Shown here one piece after another: positions 46,995 through 54,923 of a DNA stretch of 64,000 nucleotides. The translations under genes were made by a program, and so were the position numbers. Location of the stretch: positions 1 through 64,000 of the forward strand of contig PAQH01000025.1 in assembly GCA_002709225.1 (NCBI GenBank), in the 5' to 3' direction. How positions within the stretch are numbered: position 1 is the first letter of the stretch; every line of letters begins with the position of its first letter. The stretch comes from Planctomycetaceae bacterium (GTDB lineage Bacteria; Planctomycetota; Planctomycetia; Pirellulales; Pirellulaceae). The notes below the pieces were generated by a model. The model did not search any database. It had not been told where the DNA came from and worked only from the letters and a program-made list of their open reading frames with translations.

Positions 46995-47092
46995 GCTGCT
47001 ATTGTAGCCGGGGCTGATCAGGGGAGGCGAGAGCAGGTGGTCGCCTTGTGCGGAGACGTTTGGAGTACACTTCGATACTTGCCCCAGACCTC

Positions 47093-47098
47093 TAGAAT
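47093..47098 (+). promoter_or_regulatory. Possible -10 element (TAGAAT)
   Basis: TAGAAT lies 48 bases before the ATG at 47147 in the 152-bp divergent gap and matches the -10 consensus at five of six bases. The -35 position (near TTCGAT) is weak. No gene is seen in this gap. Confidence 0.3.
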
Positions 47099-47146
47099 AG
47101 TGCGTCCGCGGTCGGCAACTGCAATCTACAGCTGGTGAGGTTTCTT

Positions 47147-50100
47147 ATGAATCGTCTGGTTGGCTGGCTGGCTCTGGCAGCGTTGGTGGCGGTATGGGAC
47201 CCGGTGTGTAATAGCGCCGAACCCATCGTCAACTTGCAATTCAGGGATGTGGCCGCGCTGCCCGCGGGCGCGCGGTTTAGCCGCCCCAGTCGGGCGACCT
47301 ACGTGGGGGGGGATGGTCGTCTTCATGAGATCGGTCCCAACGTCCCCAGGTTTGCCTTGCGGCGAGACGAGAATGGCGTCGAAATGCGGGGCTACCTGGC
47401 GGAAGGTGCTGCGGAAAATAGGCTGTCGTGGTCTTCGTTTGAGGTGGCGCTGCCGCGGATCCGTAACAGCTGGAGCGCGCAAGGAGGGGTTCTTGCGACT
47501 TACCACAAGGGTGTTTCCGTGCACGGGAATTCGTCGCTGCGCCTCTCCGGAAAGGGAGAGTGGCTGCACCGGTCGCTGAAGTTAGGCGCGTTTGCCGCGC
47601 CCGAATTTCGAGGGCACTATTTGACAGCGTTTGTGCGCACGCCAGATGGGAAGCCTCCCGCGGACGACGTGGTACAGGTTTATGCGTCGCGCAGGCGGGG
47701 TGGCCCTAACGAGATTCCGGCGTCACGGCGCTTCCGGGATCCTCTGCGGGTGGGCGGCTGGTGGCGCATTGGCGGCTACATCAGGCCTGCGAACGAGGGG
47801 CAGGGCTGGTGGTGTGGGCTGCGTGTCGCGGGGCCAGTTCTGGTCGATGCGGTCCAATTGGAAAGACGCCCTCGCAATGGGTGTGAAACGCCCACCACTT
47901 ACATCCCTACCGATGGGCGCCCCGGGAGTCGCGCTGCGGACGTGCTCTCGCTTGACCCCGCGACGTTGCGCTGGCCGCAGCAAGAGGGGACGTTGTTGGT
48001 GTGGATGAGAACCGGAAGTCCTGTGCATAACGGAAGCTGTCCGATCATCCGCCAGGAGTTTCAACGCGGTGACGTGTCCCAAAGCTTGGCGCTGGTGCAT
48101 CACGGCAGTGCGCTCACTGCGGCCTTGCCGACTGGTGGAGACAACACTAGCAGGGTTGTGCCCCCCAACCACTGGACACAAATTGTGTTGAGTTGGCGCG
48201 GGGGCCGTGGCTGGCTGTACGTGGATGGCTCTCGCAACGGCCGGACGGAGCAGGAGGGATTCGCGGTTGGTAGCGATTTTGGGGTTCCCAAAACGCGTCT
48301 GTTTGTGGGGATGCAACTTCACGATTATGCACAGTTAGCGGGTTACGTCTCACAGGTCGCCCTCTACAACGAGGCTTGGGACGAGGATGAGGTCTGGGAC
48401 CATTATGTTGGAGACGTAGCCGCTGCGGGGGGAGATCCTCTAACACTGGTGCGGGTGTCGATGCCGCGACCACCGGTAACCAGGCCTGCGATCCCGCGGG
48501 AACACTGGGTACGATTCAAAACCGAATTGCCACTCGCCGCGGCAACGAGCGCCGTGGTGTATGCGAGTGATGGCCGCTTGGTGCGGACGCTGTGGGAGAC
48601 GCGCCGTGCCCCGGCGGGAATCAACGAAATTGTCTGGGATACGGGTGACGACAGCGGGCGGCGCGTACCCGCCGGAAAGTACGAGTTGCGGATTTTGCAG
48701 AACCCCGGTATCGCAACTCGGTATGTGGCGACACCCGGTAACGGACGCGTACCGCAAAGGGCGGCTGCTGAGGCGATCGGTAGCGTCCACGCGCTGCACC
48801 CGCGAGGAGTCGCGGTCGATACCAATGATGATGTCTATGTCTTAGGGCATGGCCATGGGGTCGGTACGCAGAAGTATAGCCCAGCGGGGCGGCTGCTCTG
48901 GACGCATGCACCACTTGATACCGGGGATATTCCAAGTGCGATATGTGTTTCCGAAGGGACGCTGTTTGTGGCGGGGAAACATCTCTACCGGATCGAAGCT
49001 GCCACCGGGCAGACGATACGTGATACGGAGGGAAGGTGGCGCGTCTACCTGGGTGATAATCCGGAACTGGACACGACAGACAGGGTCCGCCCTGAGCTGG
49101 CGGACGTGCGGGAAGCCGTGATTGAACGGCAGGTCTGTGGCAAGACGGCAACGCGTGGGGTCGTCGCCGATTCCGAACGTGTTTATGTGTCCTGCTGGGC
49201 GCAAAACCAGATACGCATTTTTGATCGCCGGACCCTCGCAGGCAGAGGCACCCTCTCGCTATTGCGGCCGGGTGGGTTGGCATTCGATCCAGCGGGGCGT
49301 TTGTGGGCGATCAGCGGTGGGGACCTGGTGCGTCGAGAAAAGGGCCACTGGAGAATCGTGGTGCCACGGGCGGGGCGGCGACCCTATGGCTTGACGGTGT
49401 CCGGGGAAGGTCGTCTGTGGCTCACCGATCTGGGAGATCCCTGTCGTTTGCTTGAATTTGATCTCGAGGGTAGACGGCTGCGTTCTTACGGTGCCCCCGG
49501 AACGCTGCAGGGGGACATCCACCGGGATCGACTGTACGCCCCAACGGGAATCGCCTGCGCCGCGGACGGCAGCCTCTATGTGGCGGAATATTTACTCCAC
49601 CGTATCCAAAAGCTTAACGCGGGATTACGCCCTGATTGGGTCCTCTACGGCGGCAGCTATTTTGAGAATACCTCATTCTTGAGCGATCACCCTAGCCTGC
49701 TGTACGGCCTGGATGGATCGCACAGTGGAACCGTGTACGAGTATCACGTCGACCTGGAAACTGGCAGCTGGGTTCCACAACGCTGGTGGTGGTTGGGGCA
49801 TGAACACCCGACACGAGAAATCAATGGGTACATGGTGCACGGGCAGCGAGCGCATACGATTGCGGGGCATCGATTTTTGTTTAGTTGTCACAAAACGGTG
49901 CGGATCTATCGGGTTGCCTCGGACGGGCTGTTTCCAGTGGCGCGGATCGGTGGGCGGTTTTCCTATTACGACGAGCAGGGCACGCTACAGCGTCCGCGGG
50001 GCGCGTTCCCTATCTGGATCGACAAGAACGGAGATGGTTTGGCGCAACAGAGCGAGGTGGAGGAGGCGCCAGTAGGCCGGTATCAGCCGGAACCGCATAT

Positions 50101-50848
50101 TGGGTTCAGTCACGATATGGAAGTGAGTCGTGATGGCACCGTGTACTGGGGGAACTTCTCGTTACCTTTGCTGCGGGTGGATGCGCGAGGCGTACCTCAC
50201 TACTCGTGGGATCGGGCGACGGTGTCCGGTCCGGATTTTGCGGCCTTGGGAGATGTCCTGCTGGAAGGTGTCGGGGCGGACCGCGAGGGGAATCGGTATT
50301 TCGACATCTTCTACAAGGACGACGCGTTAAGGCAGCCCGGGATTGGACACTGGTCCCGTCGCGTGATTCGCTGCAGTATCAGCCGTTATGATGCCAGCGG
50401 GAGACAGATCTGGAACGTTGGCCACAAAGCGATCGGACGTCCGGAACCGGGAGGGATGCACCAACCCACGTGTACTCGTGTTGAGGGTGAGTGGGTCTTT
50501 GTGGGGGATGAGGCAGGTATGGTGCATGTCTGGTCAACCGACGGCCTCTACGTTGGCTCGGTGTTGCGTAATATGTACGTTGACGACCGCCGCCAGCGCG
50601 CCAGGAAACGTGGGTATTTGTTGGCCGACGAAGTCACGATCGGAGAGTTCTGGTCGTTGGACGTGGTCCAGCAACCTGCAACGGGGCGCTATTTCCTGGC
50701 GGGCCAAAGCCATGAATTCGGAGAACATCTGAGGGTCTACGAAGTGACAGGATTACAGGGGATCCGGCGGGCAAGGAGTGTCGTCCAAGTCGGTCCACCC
50801 AGAAACCCGCCGGCGGAAGAAAAAGTGGGCGGTGGGTCACCGAAGTAG
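47147..50848 (+). CDS. Giant exported LamG/NHL beta-propeller protein
   Basis: A 1233-residue exported protein. Signal peptide (MNRLVGWLALAALVAVWDP), then a carbohydrate-binding-like region (about 30-255), a LamG/concanavalin domain (about 265-430; GTLLVWMRTGSPVHN, GWLYVDGSRNG, VSQVALYNEAWDEDEVWDHY), a FlgD-type Ig fold (about 470-535; EIVWDTGDDSGRRVPAGKY) and an NHL-like propeller (about 545-1220; HPRGVAVDTNDDVYVLGHG, YAPTGIACAADGSLYVAEYL, DGTVYWGNF). WIDKNGDGLAQQSEVEE resembles an EF-hand or dockerin-type calcium loop. GGTGAGG lies six bases before ATG 47147. The 3' end overlaps the convergent CocE-type gene by 12 bp. Binding of an extracellular polymer is likely; no catalytic motif is evident. 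Confidence 0.87.
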   Translation: MNRLVGWLALAALVAVWDPVCNSAEPIVNLQFRDVAALPAGARFSRPSRATYVGGDGRLHEIGPNVPRFALRRDENGVEMRGYLAEGAAENRLSWSSFEVALPRIRNSWSAQGGVLATYHKGVSVHGNSSLRLSGKGEWLHRSLKLGAFAAPEFRGHYLTAFVRTPDGKPPADDVVQVYASRRRGGPNEIPASRRFRDPLRVGGWWRIGGYIRPANEGQGWWCGLRVAGPVLVDAVQLERRPRNGCETPTTYIPTDGRPGSRAADVLSLDPATLRWPQQEGTLLVWMRTGSPVHNGSCPIIRQEFQRGDVSQSLALVHHGSALTAALPTGGDNTSRVVPPNHWTQIVLSWRGGRGWLYVDGSRNGRTEQEGFAVGSDFGVPKTRLFVGMQLHDYAQLAGYVSQVALYNEAWDEDEVWDHYVGDVAAAGGDPLTLVRVSMPRPPVTRPAIPREHWVRFKTELPLAAATSAVVYASDGRLVRTLWETRRAPAGINEIVWDTGDDSGRRVPAGKYELRILQNPGIATRYVATPGNGRVPQRAAAEAIGSVHALHPRGVAVDTNDDVYVLGHGHGVGTQKYSPAGRLLWTHAPLDTGDIPSAICVSEGTLFVAGKHLYRIEAATGQTIRDTEGRWRVYLGDNPELDTTDRVRPELADVREAVIERQVCGKTATRGVVADSERVYVSCWAQNQIRIFDRRTLAGRGTLSLLRPGGLAFDPAGRLWAISGGDLVRREKGHWRIVVPRAGRRPYGLTVSGEGRLWLTDLGDPCRLLEFDLEGRRLRSYGAPGTLQGDIHRDRLYAPTGIACAADGSLYVAEYLLHRIQKLNAGLRPDWVLYGGSYFENTSFLSDHPSLLYGLDGSHSGTVYEYHVDLETGSWVPQRWWWLGHEHPTREINGYMVHGQRAHTIAGHRFLFSCHKTVRIYRVASDGLFPVARIGGRFSYYDEQGTLQRPRGAFPIWIDKNGDGLAQQSEVEEAPVGRYQPEPHIGFSHDMEVSRDGTVYWGNFSLPLLRVDARGVPHYSWDRATVSGPDFAALGDVLLEGVGADREGNRYFDIFYKDDALRQPGIGHWSRRVIRCSISRYDASGRQIWNVGHKAIGRPEPGGMHQPTCTRVEGEWVFVGDEAGMVHVWSTDGLYVGSVLRNMYVDDRRQRARKRGYLLADEVTIGEFWSLDVVQQPATGRYFLAGQSHEFGEHLRVYEVTGLQGIRRARSVVQVGPPRNPPAEEKVGGGSPK

Positions 50849-52679
50849 CGGAAGAATGACATGGGAAGGTCGCTTCGCGTCGTGGTAAATGGAAACCTTG
50901 GCGGGTAATACCCGGGCACCAAACGGTCCCTTGCCTGTGTTGGTATTCCGGTCATAGACAGGAAAATAGCTGCCCTGGATGTGGACTCCCAGGCGATGGC
51001 CCGGTTGGAGCGTGGCAGCACTGTCGCCGATGTCGACTGTCAAACGATAGATTTCGCCGGCGGTCACGGGACTCCTCTCTAAATCGGAATGGCGCGCGGT
51101 GGCGCGGAGAATGCCGGTGGCGAGGGGGTGGCGAAAGCCGTCGGGGTGGATGTCGAGGACCATCGCCACGATGTCAAAGTCGGGGGTGTTCGCGGAAGCG
51201 TAGACGACCGCCTGGAAATGCCCGGCGAGCGCGAGTGGAGCGTTGACTGGTGACGTTGCGTAGGCCAGCACATCGGGCCGCGTGGCAGCGGTTTGTTGGT
51301 CATAGGGGCCAAAGCCATCCAGATAGGCTTCGCCATGGAAAGGTGCCGCCGGGACCGGATTATGGGGGTCGGAAATGAAATGAATCGGCGCGGAGAGTTC
51401 GGCCGGGGGCGTTTTGAACAAACTGCCGGCTGCGCCGGTGCGCTGATCGGGTTCATGCGCATGGAGGTAAAAGGGGGTTGGCTGAGCGGCCTCCGGTGGC
51501 CATGTGGAGGACTCCCGCCACTGATTGATGCCCATCATAAAATAGCGGACCCGTGGATAGGCGGTGGCGTTATCCGTTGCTTTGAACCAGCGGTCGTACC
51601 ACTTGAGGTTCTCGGCCACGATGTCGAGTCTGGCGGTTTCGCCAAAGTCGACGTCTCCGGCCCTGCTGCTGCCGGTAGCATGGTCCCAGGGGCCCAGGAT
51701 TAACTGCTGATTCTCGCGGGCGTGCTGGGTCGCGGCCGCGGTCCGCATTCCGTGGTAGGCTCGCAAGGCGCCCGGACACATAAAGTCGTAGCAGCCGACG
51801 ATGTGCTGTGCTGGAAAATCCATGTCGGAAAAGTTCCGCGCGTCTGTACCCTTCCAGAAGCCGTCTGGGGTAATGTGCTTGATCATGCTCATTTGAAGGG
51901 GGGCCCGATGCCCGACGACCTTGTCTAGGTTCATGAGGGGCAACGTCAGATACCACTGGGGCCATTTGGGTGAGGAACCCGCCGAGGGGGGGGGGGCCGT
52001 AGACGTTGGCGCCAAAGCCAGCGCGTCCAAGCGCCAGGATGTAGGCGCCACCGCGGTAGATATTGCTGTAGAAATAGGGGACGGATGCGGTGGGTGCGAG
52101 CGCGTCGAGTGCGACTCCGGTGCTGGCGGTGAGCCACTGTGAACTCCCCATGTACGAGGCGCCCCACATTCCGACAAGCCCGTTGCACCAAGGCTGTTCG
52201 CGAATCCAGGTGACGGCGTCGAATCCGTCGGCGGGTTCGCCCCAATAGAGATTGAATTCACCTTCTGAGCCATTGCGACCACTACTGTCCTGCGTGACGG
52301 CGACGTACCCGCGGGCTGCGATCCGGCGTGCCTGCTGGTCAAACCCGGCGGTTCCGTACGCGGTTTTCAGGAAGAGGACCGGGAGCGGGGTGTTTGCGCC
52401 ACGCGGTCTGTAAATGCGGGTCCGCAGACGGGTCCCATCACGCGTTGGCATTGCCTTGACCTCGACGGAGACTTGCTCCTGAGCTGGGGTTCGTAGCGCT
52501 AGGGGAATCGTAGCGCAGCACAGTGTGAGCGACCAGATGACAAACCTCCCGCGGTCCGCGTGGGATCGAATCTGCTGGAAGTGCCTGTGGGAAACCGCGT
52601 CGTGTGGACGCTCCCTGTGGGTTCCCACCCGTGTGCATGCGGTTTCCATATGGGGAGTCCTGCGCTGGAAGAAGGCCAA
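50837..52679 (-). pseudogene. Frameshifted CocE/NonD-type alpha/beta hydrolase
   Basis: Homologous to the CocE/NonD (X-Pro dipeptidyl-peptidase S15) family of esterases and acylases. The N-terminal part has a hydrophobic segment (VIWSLTLCCATIPLALRTPA), RIYRPRGANTPLPVLFLKTAYG and the nucleophile motif GMWGASYMGSSQW. At the 11-base G/C run (51986-51996) the frame shifts; the other frame goes on with WYLTLPLMNLDKVVGHRAPL, GCYDFMCPGALRAYHG and LILGPWDHATGSSRAG (catalytic His), then the C-terminal jelly roll (LTVDIGDSAATLQPGHRLGV). Neither piece alone contains the whole triad. A one-base change in the run restores a full-length enzyme of about 610 residues. It may be a pseudogene, a phase-variable gene or a homopolymer error. 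The start is uncertain (52679 or 52649). Confidence 0.87.
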
Positions 52680-52816
52680 GCGAGAGCGGGAGACAGTGGC
52701 GGGTGCTGTGCCGTGGAGAGAGTGGGGCGTCGCACCGGCCCGTGAGCTGGACTATAACCACTAGACCACGGACCAGCGAGTAGGCCTATCTAGAGTCATC
52801 AGAGAGAGTGTTGAGG

Positions 52817-53476
52817 ATGGTGGAACGATCAGGTGACGCACCGGACTATTTGAATCCCGACCTTCCCCCCGAGTTGCCTTGGGTCGACGTTCCGATCGTC
52901 GCAGCGACAGCGGAGACACTGCAAGGGTATGGGCGACTTGTCGATCATCCCGACAGCTGTGAGGTAGAGATCGTGCGCTGGCCCGCGCAGGGGTGGCGGC
53001 CGGTCGACCAGGACTCGGGAGACGAAGGTGGCACGACGGAAGGAGTCTTTCTGAGTGAGTGGAAAGGTGACGTCCTCTATGGCCAGAATGAAGCCGTGGG
53101 CGGACATTACGTCCTCGGGTATGCGGAAGCTCCGGAACAGGCACAAGAGCGTGTAGAGCGAATGCCGGATCAGGTACTGTTGTGGCACGCGAACTACCAT
53201 CCCGACGGGGGACAACTCTTTTTTCCTCTGCAGAAGGCGGAGTTTCTGGTGCCCTTGGCGTTACCGGGTGATGACGTGGCTCCGGCCGATTTCGTGGCAT
53301 TTCGGTTTACCGGGAATCAGGGGCTCTATATCCACCCGGGAGTTTGGCATGAGGGAGTCTATCCTATCTCGGGACGGCAGCGTTTCTTCGATAAACAAGG
53401 GGCCGTTCATGCGCGAGTGTCGGTCGATTTTTCCCGTGAGTTCAGCTGCCTGTTGCGGGTTCCCTTGAGAGGCTGA
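52817..53476 (+). CDS. Ureidoglycolate lyase (AllA)-like cupin protein
   Basis: A 219-residue cytoplasmic protein resembling ureidoglycolate lyase, which releases urea from ureidoglycolate in allantoin breakdown. The N-terminus PIVAATAETLQGYGRLVDHP and the C-terminal cupin (GQLFFPLQKAEFLVPLALPG, FVAFRFTGNQGLYIHPGVWH) match the family's pattern of a late H-x-G-x-W-H. No other allantoin genes are in the window, so a related role on a different substrate is possible. ATG 52817 was chosen, with GAGAG eight bases upstream; GTG 52808 is in frame. Divergent from the CocE-type gene. Confidence 0.75.
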   Translation: MVERSGDAPDYLNPDLPPELPWVDVPIVAATAETLQGYGRLVDHPDSCEVEIVRWPAQGWRPVDQDSGDEGGTTEGVFLSEWKGDVLYGQNEAVGGHYVLGYAEAPEQAQERVERMPDQVLLWHANYHPDGGQLFFPLQKAEFLVPLALPGDDVAPADFVAFRFTGNQGLYIHPGVWHEGVYPISGRQRFFDKQGAVHARVSVDFSREFSCLLRVPLRG

Positions 53477-53497
53477 CGAGGCTGCACGGACGCCAAA

Positions 53498-54913
53498 TCA
53501 GGCGGATCTGCAGATTGAGTGAACGACCTGGCCGTGGACATCAGTCAAGCGAAAGTCGCGGCCCGCGTACCGGTAGGTGAAAGCTTCGTGATCGAAACCG
53601 AGTAGATGGAGCATGGTCGCGTGTATGTCATGCACGTGAACCCGGTCTTCGACTGCTTGCCACCCGGTTTCATCCGTGGCGCCGTGCACATGGCCGCCAC
53701 GGATTCCGCCTCCCGCTAGCCAGACGCTGAACCCGTGATGGTTATGGTCGCGGCCAAGCTGTTTGCCGGAATTAAGCAACGGACGGGGTAATTCGACCGT
53801 CGGTGTACGCCCGAATTCACCGCCACAAAGGATCAGCGTTTCGTCGAGTAGCCCACGCTGTTTCAGATCTTTGAGCAACGCACTGATCGGCTGGTCGATC
53901 TGACTGGCAAGCTGCCCGTGGATTTGTATGTTATCGTGGTTATCCCAGGGTTGCCCACCGGAGTACCAGACTTGCACAAAACGAACGCCCCGTTCGACCA
54001 GGCGACGTGCCAAAAGTAGGGTGCGAGCTTGGACCGTTTCACCGTACATGTCGCGTATGTATTGAGGTTCTCGCTCAATATCAAAAGCCTCGGCCGCCTC
54101 GGTCTGCATTCGGTAGGCCAGTTCAAAAGATTGGATGCGCGCTTCCAGATTCGGGTCGTGCCCGCGTTCGGCCAGATGGAAACGGTTCGCAGCCAATAAG
54201 AGATCGAGCTGGGCCCGCTGCTGTGGTCGCGTCAGCGTGCCGTTACGGATGTTCTCGATTAACTTGTCGATCGCGGAGAATTGGGTGTCGATGTGGGCGC
54301 CCTGATAAATTCCTGGCAGAAAGGCGGAACGCCAATTCTCAGCTCCCTGTGTGGGCAGGCCGTGAGGACAGAGTGCGACAAAGCCGGGGAGGTTCTGGTT
54401 CTCGCTCCCCAGTCCGTAGGTCACCCAGGAGCCCATGCTGGGGCGTGGCAGACGCGCCTCTCCGCAGTTCCACAAGAGGAACGAGGGCTCGTGGTTGGGA
54501 ACGTCAGCGTACATGGACCGTACGACGCAAATGTCATCTGCACATTCGCCGGTACGCGCAAAAATCTCGCTGAACGGGAGGCCGCTTTCGCCGTATCGAG
54601 CAAACCGGTAAGGAGACGGAAAAGCGTTCCCGGTCGCCCGCTCGGTGGGCAAATTGTCCACGGGTAAGGGGCGGCCCTGGTACGTTTGGAGCAACGGTTT
54701 TGGATCGAAGGTGTCTACGTGGGAGGGCCCGCCGTTAAGAAAGATGTGGATTACCTGTTTCGCGGTTGCCCGCCGCGGTGGAGGTTTGGGGGCCAGTGGT
54801 GATGGCGCGGCGGTGGCGGGGTTGAGCAAGGGTGCCAGCCCAAGGGCACCCATGCCCATGCCGCAGCGGTTAAGCAATTGCCGGCGATTCCAGGGGGTTG
54901 GCTTAATGACCAT
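53498..54913 (-). CDS. DUF1501 twin-arginine protein (paired class)
   Basis: A 471-residue DUF1501 protein with the signal NRRQLLNRCGMGMGALGLAP (RR at 10-11). Motifs: NGGPSHVDTFDPKP, PWDNHDNIQIHG, EFGRTP, then a longer spacer (VELPRPLLNSGKQL) before GRDHNHHGF, and DIHATMLHLLGFD; it ends RLTDVHGQVVHSICRSA. ATG 54913 lies 11 bases past the stop of the upstream PSCyt1/DUF1553 gene; the in-frame ATG at 54946 would overlap it. Last gene of the five-gene unit. Confidence 0.92.
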   Translation of the reverse strand: MVIKPTPWNRRQLLNRCGMGMGALGLAPLLNPATAAPSPLAPKPPPRRATAKQVIHIFLNGGPSHVDTFDPKPLLQTYQGRPLPVDNLPTERATGNAFPSPYRFARYGESGLPFSEIFARTGECADDICVVRSMYADVPNHEPSFLLWNCGEARLPRPSMGSWVTYGLGSENQNLPGFVALCPHGLPTQGAENWRSAFLPGIYQGAHIDTQFSAIDKLIENIRNGTLTRPQQRAQLDLLLAANRFHLAERGHDPNLEARIQSFELAYRMQTEAAEAFDIEREPQYIRDMYGETVQARTLLLARRLVERGVRFVQVWYSGGQPWDNHDNIQIHGQLASQIDQPISALLKDLKQRGLLDETLILCGGEFGRTPTVELPRPLLNSGKQLGRDHNHHGFSVWLAGGGIRGGHVHGATDETGWQAVEDRVHVHDIHATMLHLLGFDHEAFTYRYAGRDFRLTDVHGQVVHSICRSA

Positions 54914-54923
54914 GAGAAGGCTG

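Noticed and set aside
50837-50848. Overlap of the giant LamG/NHL gene and the CocE-type gene as an annotation error
   Set aside because: Both stop codons are clear and the genes converge; a 12-bp tail overlap is ordinary.
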